Shown piece after piece: positions 11,359-21,400 of a stretch of 64,000 nucleotides of DNA. The DNA is taken from the NCBI GenBank assembly GCA_035578175.1, contig JAQMRL010000005.1, positions 54,045,722-54,109,721 of the forward strand, written 5' to 3'. The notes under the pieces were generated by a model. It saw nothing but the letters and a program-made list of their open reading frames with translations, made no database searches and had not been told where the DNA came from. The position numbers were made by a program, and so were the translations under genes. Numbering within the stretch: the first letter of the stretch is position 1; every line of letters starts with the position of its first letter. Source of the DNA: Catonia carolina. Taxonomy: Eukaryota > Arthropoda > Insecta > Hemiptera > Achilidae.

Positions 11359-13124
11359 CACACCTAAGTTATAGCTATTAATCAAACAATACAGTAGGCA
11401 TATACTACATAACCTACAAAAATCTTTGGAAATGGTACGTTTTTACTAAAATAGATCAGTTGGTTACAAAGAAGAATATTTTGCGTTTCGTTAATGGTGA
11501 AATATTTAAAACACACAATTTTTGACATAGGCAGTTCTTGCTAGAAACTCATGAATTGCGATGTGTTCCGATCTAAGAAAAATTAGCAAGTGTAATATTG
11601 ATGGCATGATTGTAGTAAACTCCCAATTTAGGTGTTTCAGAGTGTTACGATATTCGGATTTTGTTTTATTTCTATTATGTGACTGAAAATTACATTCTTA
11701 TGCCGTTTTTATGTGTAGTTTGAAATTGGTCTATTCAATTCTATAGTTTTACTTCTTGTTAAAGCGGTTTTTAGAGCTCTTTCAAAGAAAAAGACGGTTC
11801 TTATATAAATTGGATGGTATTAAAAATTATAAATTCAACTTTTAATAATTGGAAGTTTGTCTGACTTTTTTTTAATAGAGAAGATTTCTTAATGCCTCAT
11901 TTCTTTAGATTTTGTACTCAAAGAGATTTAATTACTTATGTAAAAGTATCTCATTAAAAATTAATTAATTAATTTCAAAATAAAATATTGAAGCAGTAAA
12001 ACCTCAATGAGGAAGAGATTTTAATTTGTCCAAGATAATTTAATTTATAATAAGTAAAAACTATTGTATACAGTTTGTTTATTTATTAACCGTGTTATAA
12101 TTACGTTTATTGTGAGAGGAATACACCGGAGAAATACAACTATAGTTTAAAACTGACCATTAGCAAGTCTGATACAGCTTCTACAAAACAAAGAATTAGT
12201 GCTTCCTGAGAAAATAGAAAGACAATATCTCTGTTTTGTTCTCCGAGAAAACTACATTCTCTGTCTAATAAGAGTGAATGCATTGGTTTACTGCAACCGT
12301 AACTGCAACATAGATTATCTCGAAAACAAAAAGAACCATTCTAGGTTACACTATGTATAAAAGAACGCTCTTTTATGTAGTTTGTTTTTAAAGTAGAAAA
12401 AAATGAATTCTTTACAGTTTTTGTATTTTATGATGTAACTTGAATTGCATCGTACAAAAGAAAACTTTGGTATAAGTTTTCACCCTGCCATTAATATAAA
12501 ACCGCTTCTAACTTTCTTGGGATATTTTAACCAAATTTACATTTTTCTCTTGTTTTATTATATTCTGATGATCTATGCCCGATAACAAATAGATACGTGA
12601 AAAATTTTCCGTAACTAATGTTCTGAGTTAAGACTGAAAATTTTCCTGCGTTGTCAAAGCTTTCTTACACTTTAAATTAGTCATTTCTGCAATTACCAAG
12701 TAAAACTGATAGAAAGTTTGAGTTCTCCTTAAAAATTGTAACGTCTGCTCTGGTTCTTTTAAGAATCTGGTAATTAATAAATTATAAAACTCCTAAACTA
12801 AAATTATTTATTAACAATAATCAATTAATACAGATTATAACGGTGAAATGTCATGGGAATGTTTAGACGCTGCAACTCCTCGGCAACTCAAACTATAAGA
12901 AAAGTCTAAAACGCCGGAAAACCTTCATTTTGGTTTTATTTAGGAAATCGTATATTAGTCTACATTGTAAACATTTCAAATAATTATTAATTGTAATAAA
13001 TAAATCTTATAGCAATTTGTAATAACTGTCTTAAAATTTTTTATGTTTTGATTTTTAAAGTAATAATATATTTTTATTTAAAAAAATAAGATTATGTTAT
13101 GCTAGAAAATAAGAAATTTGTAAA
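11359..13124. other. AT-rich intergenic DNA, nothing recognised
   Basis: No frame over 60 residues, no element ends and no clear repeats seen by eye. Confidence 0.5.
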
Positions 13125-13310
13125 CCGCCTACCTGGCGTAGTGATTAGTGCGCTAGCCTACAAAGTTAAAGCTTACGGGTTCGATCCCCACCCAGAGTCT
13201 GGTAATTTAAATACGTTAAAACCCAAAGTTATAGTACGAAAACCCCACAATAGTCGCTAATGACCAAGCTGTCGATTCGACGTTCATACACTAAAAAAAT
13301 ACATTTTTAG
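13125..13310 (+). mobile_element. tRNA-derived SINE
   Basis: A box-like 'tagtgattagtgcgctagc' and a strong B box 'gggttcgatcccc' form a Pol III promoter head. The body ends in a conserved 'gtcgctaatgacc' tail. The same tail is at 44970-45128 (whole SINE), 44905-44965 and 27320-27375, so this is a multi-copy family. The tRNA part no longer folds as a tRNA gene. Confidence 0.75.
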
Positions 13311-13747
13311 CCTACTTAGAAAATAAGATTACCTGCCCATATTGTTGTTCTTTATATTGTATTTTGTAAATTTTTTATTGATTTCATCAGTAAAGTATAA
13401 ATTTTAACTCTTCCTAAGTATTTATGTATAATAGTAGCTAAAGCGTTGCACTTAGTTACATTTAACACAAGAAATAATTACAGAAAAAGTAGAAAAAGCT
13501 TTTACCTAAACTTCTATATTTCGCTGGAGACATGTGTGTAGTGTGTTTTTGTCTTCTTCAAAATCAGCAGTCGAAGGAAAAATAAGTACACCTTCATTGC
13601 AATAATTATAAACGAACTTTTCTAAAAAAATCACAAATATTAAAAAATACAAATTGCTCAGCGTCATCTTGAAACCTTGCAAGTCTGTAGCTGTAATTTT
13701 GTTTTTGTATTTAAACCTTTAGTCGTATCGATGAATTTAAAAACTTC

Positions 13748-13870
13748 AGATTTTGAATCGTTTATACGACTTGCAAACAGTCTTCAGAGTTGGCATATTA
13801 TCGTCATACACTAATTTTAACATTTCATGGTATTGTTTGGCAGTTTTGAAACTTAAAACAAAACTTAATG
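13748..13870 (-). pseudogene. N-terminal (HTH) scrap of a mariner-like transposase
   Basis: Minus-strand translation includes 'KTAKQYHEMLKLVYDDN' and, shortly after, 'YKRF'. It resembles the first helix-turn-helix of mariner transposases (K-T-A-x-x-x-x-M-L-x-x-x-Y-x-x-x, then W-x-K-R-F). The Trp is replaced and nothing downstream of the HTH is recognisable. The match is short. Confidence 0.45.
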
Positions 13871-14157
13871 TTGTTCGAAATGCATGATGTGTGACAGACA
13901 CGGAAAAAGTAACCTCGCTCTTTCGGCTCTCGAAGCCAACTGCCAAGTCACAACTCGTTGTACCTTGACACTGACTATCTAAAAAAATCAGCCTATTGGA
14001 CTTATTATTTCAAATTTATTAATCATCAACAGTTTGTTCGTAATAAAATTATCCCCCGAAATTTGTTATCACACCGCGTACTTGAAATGTAGTAAAATGA
14101 TAGGGTTTAATTAAAGCTATAATAGAAGATAAAATGAAGAGAGGATTTCAAAAAACA

Positions 14158-15073
14158 AGAGAAGTGGTTATTAAAAAACGAGACTGACGTTGTAAATAAT
14201 TCCATTCTTACTTTATACATAATCACTTATTGTCACCTTCAATATAAACTCCTTCTGTATTCCTACAACGCTCCATGTAAATTTTCCATTGTTAGAAACA
14301 GTACTAGAAGTCATCTTCTGTCAACTCCTTCAGAACACGTACCACTTTCTCTTTTACAGCTTCCACAGACTCCAATGTTGTCCCTTTTAATGCAGATTTC
14401 ACCTTAGGGAAAAGGTAGAAGATAATAACATGTGATGAAACGTGGTTTTTTACTTATGATCCGGAAACGAAGTGTCAATCCATGCCCTGGAAGAGCCGAA
14501 CTTTGCCGAGAGCCAAAAGAGCTCGAACGAGCAAGTCAAAATTTAAAGCAATGATGATTGTTTTTTTTATATCCATGGGATTGTGTACCTTCACTGATTT
14601 CCTGAAGGTCAAACAATTAATCAATATTACTACCTTAAGTTCCTTTTTAAACTACGTCAAAGAGTAAGAAAAATACGCCCCGAAATGTGGAAGGACAAAT
14701 CATGGATTCTCCACCAAGACAATGCCCCAGCTCATTCCGCGTTATCTGTCACGAGGTTTCTAGCCAAGTGCAGCATCTCAGTGTTAGGACATCCATGTTA
14801 TTCACCAGATCTTGCACCATGTGACTTCTACCTGTTCCCTAAGGTGAAATCTGCTATAAAAGGGACAAGATTTGAGTCTGTGGAAGCTGTAATAGAGAAA
14901 GCGGCACGTGTTCTGAAGGATCTGACAGAAGATGACTTCCAGCACTGTTTTCAACAATGGAAAATTTGCATGGAGCGTTGAAGGTATATTGAAAGTGACA
15001 ATAAATTATTATGTATAAAATTAAAATTAAATGTTTTACAACGTCAGTCTCGTTATTTAATAGCAACATCTCG
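14158..15073 (+). mobile_element. Foldback mariner derivative (3' end duplicated in inverse at the 5' end), copy 1
   Basis: The element is 916 bp. The right end closes in the inverted motif AACGAGACTGACGTTGT, followed by a TA at 15074-15075. The left arm (14158-14421) is the reverse complement of the right arm (14825-15073), which contains the last part of the transposase frame and its 3' UTR. The 5' half of the gene is missing and replaced by an inverted copy of the 3' half. The left target duplication is eroded. The same architecture recurs at 57078-57962. Confidence 0.85.
14430..14985 (+). pseudogene. Broken DD34D mariner transposase core
   Basis: Translation runs from the first catalytic aspartate block (CDETWFFTYDPETK) through 'HQDNAPAHS' to 'YSPDLAPCDFYLFP' and on to the C-terminus. 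There are 34 residues between the second and third aspartates, the mariner hallmark. Frameshifts around 14570-14680 split it, and the N-terminal DNA-binding half is absent. It cannot encode a working transposase. The inverted left arm repeats the C-terminal codons antisense. Confidence 0.85.
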
Positions 15074-16293
15074 TAAGTGTTATAGACAATTTAAGATAGG
15101 TTAAAAACTAACGAAAATATTAAAACTTGCCCGGAAAACAGAATAAATTGGAAATAAATATGGTACAAAGGACCTGATGAGTTCGGAATTGTGATTTAGA
15201 ATTTGCTGAAAATCAGTATTATAGGCGCATTTACAAAAGAACTGGAACAACCAGAAAATATCAATATATAAATAGGCCTACTCAATTAAAAATTGATTCC
15301 TTTAAGTAACCAATAATATCTAGTCAGGCTAAAATATAGTCTAATCATCGAATAAAAAATCAACAGGAAATCTTTATTTAATACGTACTTTTTCCGAAAT
15401 ATTAAATTACAAAATTAATGAGTTTAAATTTATTCATATTTAACGAAAGTTTAGTGAGTTATTTTTAAGGTAATATAACAACACAAATACCAATATTATT
15501 TTTTTTTTTGGATTTAGCCTCGAGTATTTATAAATACATAAATCTTTTTGCTTATCATTTAGGAAGAAATCGGACCAAAAATTTTGAAAAAGAGAATTTG
15601 TTATCTAAAAGAAAACGAGTGAAAAACTGTTTGTTACAGCTTTTCGATTAATTTTCTATGGGATAAGATAATTACTTTTCCTCCCTCTCTTTGCTCCGTA
15701 ATTCTTATCCTAATTAAAACGATGTAACTGTGCTACTGGTTTCTCTATTTCACAGGGTACTGTTTTCATTCTTTACTTTTCTTAACTGTCTTTTTCTATT
15801 TTCTCTGTCTATCACGCTTACTGTTCTCTCTTCCAAAATCTTTTATATTATGTTCTTATTTTTCTTCCTTTTTCTTTTTCGTCTTCTTACTTAGTAACAT
15901 CTTTACAATGTTAATTAAAGGATAATCCTTAATTCGGCCAGACCAACACCTCTTTATCCCTGTCTTTAAATTTCTTTTTTCTACTTTGTATTCTACTCAA
16001 CTTTATTTATATAACTTTCCTTTTTTAACTTTCTCATAGTCTATCTTTATCTTACTTCTTTTGTTAACAGATGAATAAATAAATCTTCTAATGAAATGAC
16101 TTTTAAACTTAAGAATTCTCTTCATGTTAAATACTTGAAAAGTGTATTTTTTCTATTTCTTTTTTGTGTCACTTCCATTATCACGATATTATTTTCTTTA
16201 AATATTTATAACCAGTAGATAAGACTTTGAATAAAATATTCAAGGTTAATTACGCTCAAATTAAAAATTTTATTTTATATTTTAAATTTAATA
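15074..16293. other. Intergenic DNA, AT- and pyrimidine-rich
   Basis: Nothing coding recognised. 15680-16080 is rich in TTC/TTT/CTT runs without a clean repeat unit. Confidence 0.5.
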
Positions 16294-16531
16294 TACCCAT
16301 CGAGTTGGTCTAGAGGTAAAGTCGTCAACGTTAATCAGCTGATTTTTGGAGACGAACCTCCATGGTTCAAATCCTAGTAAGGGAGTTACTTTTATACGGA
16401 TTTGAATACTAGACAGTGATTACCGTTGTACTTTGATGGTTGGCGTTTAATTAACCATACTCTCCCAGGAATGGTCAGCCTGGGTCTGTACAAGACCACT
16501 TCATTTACACGTCATACACATCATCCTCATC
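16294..16531 (+). mobile_element. tRNA-derived SINE, family shared with 42846-43074
   Basis: A box-like 'gttggtctagaggtaaag' and B box 'ggttcaaatcc' at about 16363 mark the Pol III head. The body has 'ggatttgaatactag' and 'ctcaggaatggtc'-type blocks. A minus-strand copy at 42846-43074 matches from head to tail, which defines family and limits. It ends in 'catcatcctcat', directly against the LINE frame that follows. Confidence 0.8.
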
Positions 16532-16534
16532 TTA

Positions 16535-17905
16535 TTGGGTCATGGGGTTACTAATTTTTCTAATTTGAACAGACTGCAACGTACACATATTAAGGATATA
16601 AAAATGGAATATAACATAAAGTATTCAACTATCAGTTTAATGAGCCACATGTTGAAATTGTTTTTAAAAATCATCCACAAAAGAATCTATCACACATGTG
16701 AGGAGCAGATCGCACCAAATCAATTTGGTTTTGTGAAGGCTGTGGGCACAAGGGAGGCTTTGTTTGGTTTGCAGGTTTTGTTTCAGAGATGCAGAGATGT
16801 GGGTTGTAATGTTTTCGCATGTCTGATTGATTATAAAAAAGCATTTGACCGTGTTCGACATGAGAAAATGATGGATGTACTGAGGAGAACTGGAATTGAT
16901 GGAAAAGACCTAAGAATAATAGCTAACTTGTACTGGAATCAGACTGCGGTCCTCAGAGTAGATGGAGATCATACAGATCAGGTGCAGATCCTGCGTGGAG
17001 TGAGACAGGGTTGCATTATATCTCCAATTATTTTCAATCTATACTCAGAACACATCTTTAGGGAGGCGCTTGGAGACATGGATGTTGGTATCTCAATAAA
17101 TGGAGTCAAGCTCAACAATTTACGTTATGCTGATGATACCATAGTGTTTTCTGATTCAATAGAGGGCCTGCAGGGTTTGATGGATAGGATCACAGAAACA
17201 AGTAAAGTATATGGACTTGATATAAATATTAACAAAACAAAGCTTATGGTCATTAGCAAAGAAAACATTGGAGGGGCAGAACTGTACATCAATCAGACAA
17301 GAATTGAAAGAGTCCCACAATACACCTACTTGGGAACGGTGATCAATGAGTCATGGGACAATTCCCAGGAGATCCGATGCCGTATTGGAAAAGCCAAAAG
17401 TGCTTTCTTAACAATGGGTTCAGTGTTTAAGAGCCGTGACCTCACCCTAAATACAAAGCTAAGACTCCTCAAAGGTTATGTATATTCAGTGCTTCTGTAT
17501 GGTGTAGAATCATGGACCCTAAAGGAGGATACAATATCGAGGCTCCATGCATTTGAGTTATGGCTGTACAGAAGGATCCTGAGGATACCATGGACCGATA
17601 GGGTTACCAACCAAGAGGTACTAAAGAGGATGAATACAGCACCAGAACTGGTCAACCTCATCAAATGTCGAAAGCTGGAATATTTAGGTCACATAATGCG
17701 CAATCAAGGCAGGTATGAACTATTGCAGAGCATATTACAAGGGAAAATAGAAGGCAGGAGAGCCCCAGGACGAAGAAGAATTTCCTGGTTGGCTAACCTT
17801 AGAGCCTGGTTCGGAAAGACCTCCACCCAATTGTTCAGGAGCGCAACCAACAAAGTAATAATAGCCAGAATGATCGCCAACGTTCGGAACGGACAGGCAC
17901 CCTAA
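16535..17905 (+). CDS. Reverse transcriptase of a 5'-truncated non-LTR retrotransposon
   Basis: The frame is open for 456 codons but has no real start: it begins at a TTG inside the SINE junction, and RT homology starts at about residue 24-30 (near 16605). Visible RT motifs are 'LIDYKKAFDRV' (D99), 'RGVRQGC' (154-160), the active site 'YADD' (198-201) and the C-terminal 'APGRRRISWL'. The upstream endonuclease domain and RT fingers are missing, so it is a classic 5' truncation. The lack of stops suggests recent insertion. 3' scraps of the family lie at 9165, 11271 and 42170. The style resembles insect 'endonuclease-reverse transcriptase' LINEs; clade not assigned. Confidence 0.9.
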   Translation: MGHGVTNFSNLNRLQRTHIKDIKMEYNIKYSTISLMSHMLKLFLKIIHKRIYHTCEEQIAPNQFGFVKAVGTREALFGLQVLFQRCRDVGCNVFACLIDYKKAFDRVRHEKMMDVLRRTGIDGKDLRIIANLYWNQTAVLRVDGDHTDQVQILRGVRQGCIISPIIFNLYSEHIFREALGDMDVGISINGVKLNNLRYADDTIVFSDSIEGLQGLMDRITETSKVYGLDININKTKLMVISKENIGGAELYINQTRIERVPQYTYLGTVINESWDNSQEIRCRIGKAKSAFLTMGSVFKSRDLTLNTKLRLLKGYVYSVLLYGVESWTLKEDTISRLHAFELWLYRRILRIPWTDRVTNQEVLKRMNTAPELVNLIKCRKLEYLGHIMRNQGRYELLQSILQGKIEGRRAPGRRRISWLANLRAWFGKTSTQLFRSATNKVIIARMIANVRNGQAP

Positions 17906-18107
17906 GAATAGAATTCAACTATGCAAGACGATGCACGTCAAATTGTAATTATCTGACAACCCTCTCATACAAAACATGTACACTAGGGAGATACCGGGTA
18001 CTTTGCGCAGACGTTCAAAAAGTCTTTAGCCAAGGGTTGTCTTGGCCGATTGTAGGACTGTGGTGATGACTACAAACTTCAGCAAATAATTCAAGTTTTG
18101 GGACCTT
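17906..18107. other. LINE 3' flank and unassigned sequence
   Basis: The LINE ends with 'ggcaccctaagaatag'. The following 150 bases are not recognised but lie directly upstream of a repeat-U copy and may be part of it. Confidence 0.4.
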
Positions 18108-18362
18108 TAGCGTCATGTGTAGACACTAGTCAGAGTTATCTCCTCTGAGAGTAATGTATTTTATTATATATCCAGACTCTGTGGTGAAAGAAGTGAAGGT
18201 AACATTTTCAGCGTGGAAAGTTGATACTTTTCGGAGGGCGTGGCATGCTGTTAAGCTATGGCTACTTTTTCACTAAGTAAGCAATTGTAAACCACCTCAT
18301 TACTCCTTTTACATCGTATAGCTTTTATAGGTTCAAAGGCTTTTGGCTGATGACCTGAACAA
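18108..18362 (+). repeat. Repeat U, copy 1
   Basis: The blocks 'gaagtgaaggtaacattttcagcg', 'ggagggcgtggcatg', 'actttttcactaagtaa', 'gtaaaccacctcattactcc' and 'ttttggctgat' recur in order at 61975-62200 and, more diverged, at 27750-28020. No coding frame is kept, and no Pol III boxes or terminal repeats are evident. The class is unknown. Confidence 0.65.
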
Positions 18363-18524
18363 TACCAACTCAATATTGTAACAACAGATACTAAATTTTC
18401 AATAATAAAGTGTCAAGAAAAGATTTAATATATCTTTTTGGGCTCCGCCATTTTGATTTTAGGATTTCTTTTTATTTATCGTTTATGTATTTTAATAATA
18501 AAACAGATTTCTTTAATACTACGC

Positions 18525-18615
18525 TAAGTAACACCAGTTAAGGGAGCAACTTTGTATGGTGACTAGTTTACAGCCATAATTGAACAAACTCCACTTCTGG
18601 TTCATGTTCAAATTT
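18525..18615 (+). repeat. Repeat V, copy 1
   Basis: The run 'taagtaacacc', 'ttgtatggtg', 'acagcca' and 'gaacaaactc' recurs in order at 21228-21330. It is a short, diverged, unclassified pair. A nearby line, 19015-19055 ('ctggagaccctaaaaaggg'), weakly resembles 27268-27305. Confidence 0.55.
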
Positions 18616-19300
18616 ACATCACTATTCCCAGCCAAAAAACCATTTAAATCATTGATCAATTTTTTCTGCTCCTGAGTATTGTTATCGTTAAATATCTACG
18701 TCAACCTGTGTAGACTTTCAGTTATTTACTGAATCAGGTATATGGTCAAATCCAATTAATTAATCAAATTTTCAGTAATTTGGTTTCAATTATTAATTCG
18801 TACGATTTATCGCAGATCCACCTTAATAGGAATGTAACAAAACTTTACATAACATTTATATTTCATGTGTAAACATCATTCATTTCGTTCTACCAGCACG
18901 TTTCAAACTTTCTGTGAAAGGAAACCAGCTCATTCGAAACCTCGGTATGCCTCGGAAATCTCACTCATCTAGCCCTACACAGAAAGTTTTCGTTTCTTTG
19001 TTTTTTATTAACTAACTGCATCCTGGAGACCCTAAAAAGGGAGTATAGGTTATGCCAAGATAAAAGTTAGTAAGTTTAAATATTAATATGTTAAATTTAT
19101 TTACTTACCACTTTGCTTATTGCCTTTTAATTACTAAATACTTTCTTACTTTAATAAGCGTGACGTCTAATAATGTTTACCTAATAATACACAAATTATT
19201 TTAGCATTTACTTCGAAAAATACTTTTGTAACAAAAACGAAACAATACTTAAAAAGGAACTTCTGTATACTATGAGGTGTTTCATCAATCAAGTACTTTT

Positions 19301-19699
19301 ACTTTCTCTTGCCTATAAGAATATAGGAAGGAAGGAAAGTATTGTTTTCATGTCAATTTTTCGAAATTGAGTTTTCACCAAATCTACACGTTTACAGACC
19401 CCATGAACTCAAAAAAAATGTTTTTAGCTATTGGTCTGTGTGTGTATGAACAAAATATCTCAACAACGGAACTTCGCACGAAGTTGAAACTTTAAACTTA
19501 AGTTAGGTTCTACTAGAGAACTCGACACAAACATTTTCATCAAATCGGTTATTCGGAAGTACAAGTTTATTCGTGTAATTTTTTCTTTTTTGCGATTTTA
19601 TCAAAAATGGCTCCTACTATTTTTCTTTAAATTGCCTCATTTACTACATTTTTTATGCTCTACAAGATAGAGTGTGGCAGGTGCCATGTCTTCTGAAAT

Positions 19700-19740
<41 letters not shown>

Positions 19741-19838
19741 GTTTAACGTCCGACTGTTCTGCAATTACTGCTAATGCAGACGGTGAAGGGTGAAATGATA
19801 TTTTGTAACTGGGATTCGAACCCACTGTCTTCTGAAAT

Positions 19839-19876
<38 letters not shown>

Positions 19877-20530
19877 GTTTAACGTCCGACTGTTCTGCAA
19901 TTACTGCTAATGCAGACGGTGAAGGGTGAAATGATATTTTGTAAATGGGATTCGAACCCAAGACCGCATGATGAGAGGCGAGCACGTTACCAACTGCGCC
20001 AATGCGGCCGGCTGAAATTCTTGGGGAGACTATTCTCTTGTGAAAACTTTTTTTAAATTGCAGCCATAGTTTGCATTTTAGCGCAAAAGTGTACATAATA
20101 AAAGTTGTAGACAAATTAAAAATCGAAAAATTTACTCCAAATTTTGTATAACGCTTAGTTTAGTGGTAATTAGTGATTCTCTGTTTTTTTTTCCATAAAA
20201 ATCTTATAAAATTGGGCGTGTGAAATTTGGGCGTAGTATCTATTTTACGACAAAAATGCATAATAAAATTTTTAGGAAATTAAAAGTTCTATAACTTTTA
20301 TTTCAAGAATTTTTCTCTAAAGAGCCTACTTTAGCGTCAAAAAGTGATTTTCCGTATTATTAAGCCAATTAAAGGTAGTTTTCATTTTGCATCATTTCCG
20401 TATGATTAAAATTAGGTTATGTGTTTTGAGGTTAGTGTTTTGTTTGTTTCTAATGTTTTATTACTAATGTTAGGTTATAATGCTCATAATTTGCATTGGC
20501 AAGAGAAAGTCGTGTGAGTGTTTCACACCA
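19301..20530 (+). mobile_element. Repeat T, copy 1 (long copy interrupted by SINE sequence)
   Basis: The start 'actttctcttgcc' and the inverted 'ggcaagagaaagt' at 20498-20510 are 13-bp inverted motifs. The 3' side carries a further 'gtgtgagtgtttcacacc', itself a hairpin. The same order of sequence appears at 45723-46647 (minus) and 61067-61925 (plus). No coding frame is kept. The interior holds two similar segments of about 200 bp, each with 'ataaaa-ttgtag/ttag ... aaattaaaa', one near 20060-20200 and one near 20220-20370. A SINE at 19702-20011 interrupts it. Confidence 0.75.
19702..20011 (-). mobile_element. SINE with partial tandem duplication, inside repeat T
   Basis: On the minus strand a full SINE (20011 to 19841) has A box-like 'ggcgcagttggtaacgtgc', B box 'gggttcgaatccc', the body 'gcattagcagtaattgcag' and a 35-base A tail. 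A second partial unit (about 19826 to 19702) repeats the B box, body and a 38-base A tail but lacks the A box. The 9-base 'ctgaaattc' borders the array at 19693-19701 and 20012-20020 and also sits between the units at 19832-19840. The longer match 'tgtcttctgaaattc' at both left junctions points to a ~139-bp tandem duplication after insertion. Confidence 0.8.
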
Positions 20531-21227
20531 ATTTTTTTTCCAAATACAGATTACCACAATTCTTTCGATAATTTTATTCCTAGATTAAGTAGATTTATTT
20601 TTATCTCCTAGAGTAAGTAGGTTTTTTTAGAAAAAAATTTAGTATTCTGATTAGCAACATAGTAGTTAACTCCGTTTCTTAAGTTATGAATGTGGTAATT
20701 TTAATTCTGTAACTGTGATTAAATTATGGCAGATGGAGTAGAAATATTTTGTACAAATTTTAAAATTATCCCTTAGGAATTTTATTACTGGGTACTATTT
20801 TACCTTAACTCATTCATATAATCTTTTCACGTATTATTGCATTCCCTGGCCACTTAATTTACTTCTACAGATATAAATACGTCAACGAAGTAAAAGAAAT
20901 TACTTCTTTAAAACGGTAGTCGACTAGTATCTACTGTTAATAACAAAACAATGTCTAACTGAAACAAAACTGTTTTTCATTGCTCGTTATTGTAATTTAG
21001 CAGCCTACCTAAATAATTAATTATTGTCTACGTGAAATACTTTGTTTTCTAAAAATGTCCTATCAAAATGAACTTCTCAGTAACAACTTAAACATTCCTT
21101 TTCTTGCCGTATTTCTTATCCTCTGATATTCCTTCCCCTCAATAAGCCTTCATTTTATCAGATTTGATTTTTCTGGCCTTTGGGCCAACATAGTCAGTCA
21201 GCTGGTAGAAAGTTGCTATTATTTGTT
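20531..21227. other. AT-rich intergenic DNA, nothing recognised
   Basis: No frames or repeats identified. Confidence 0.45.
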
Positions 21228-21400
21228 AAGTAACACCGATTGGGCAAGTGACTTGTATGGTGGCCAGCTGACAGCCATCCGTGAACAAACTCTACTGGCG
21301 GTGGGGGGGGGGGTCTTTGTTCAAACTCACGCATAATCCACGTCAAAATAAAAACCAAAAGCAGCCATCAAATCGGGTAGTGTCAATAATGTACAGTTCC
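21228..21400 (+). repeat. Repeat V, copy 2, with a poly-G run
   Basis: Matches 18525-18615 over its first 100 bases. A run of ten or more G near 21302 is a simple-sequence expansion inside it. Beyond about 21340 the match is lost. Confidence 0.5.

Noticed and set aside
16310..16380. Candidate functional tRNA gene
   Set aside because: A and B boxes are present but the sequence does not form a cloverleaf with anticodon arm and acceptor stem; it is the head of a SINE also found at 42846-43074. The same applies to the other tRNA-like heads.
19637..20114. Lys-rich minus-strand frames
   Set aside because: Translated poly-A tails of the duplicated SINE.
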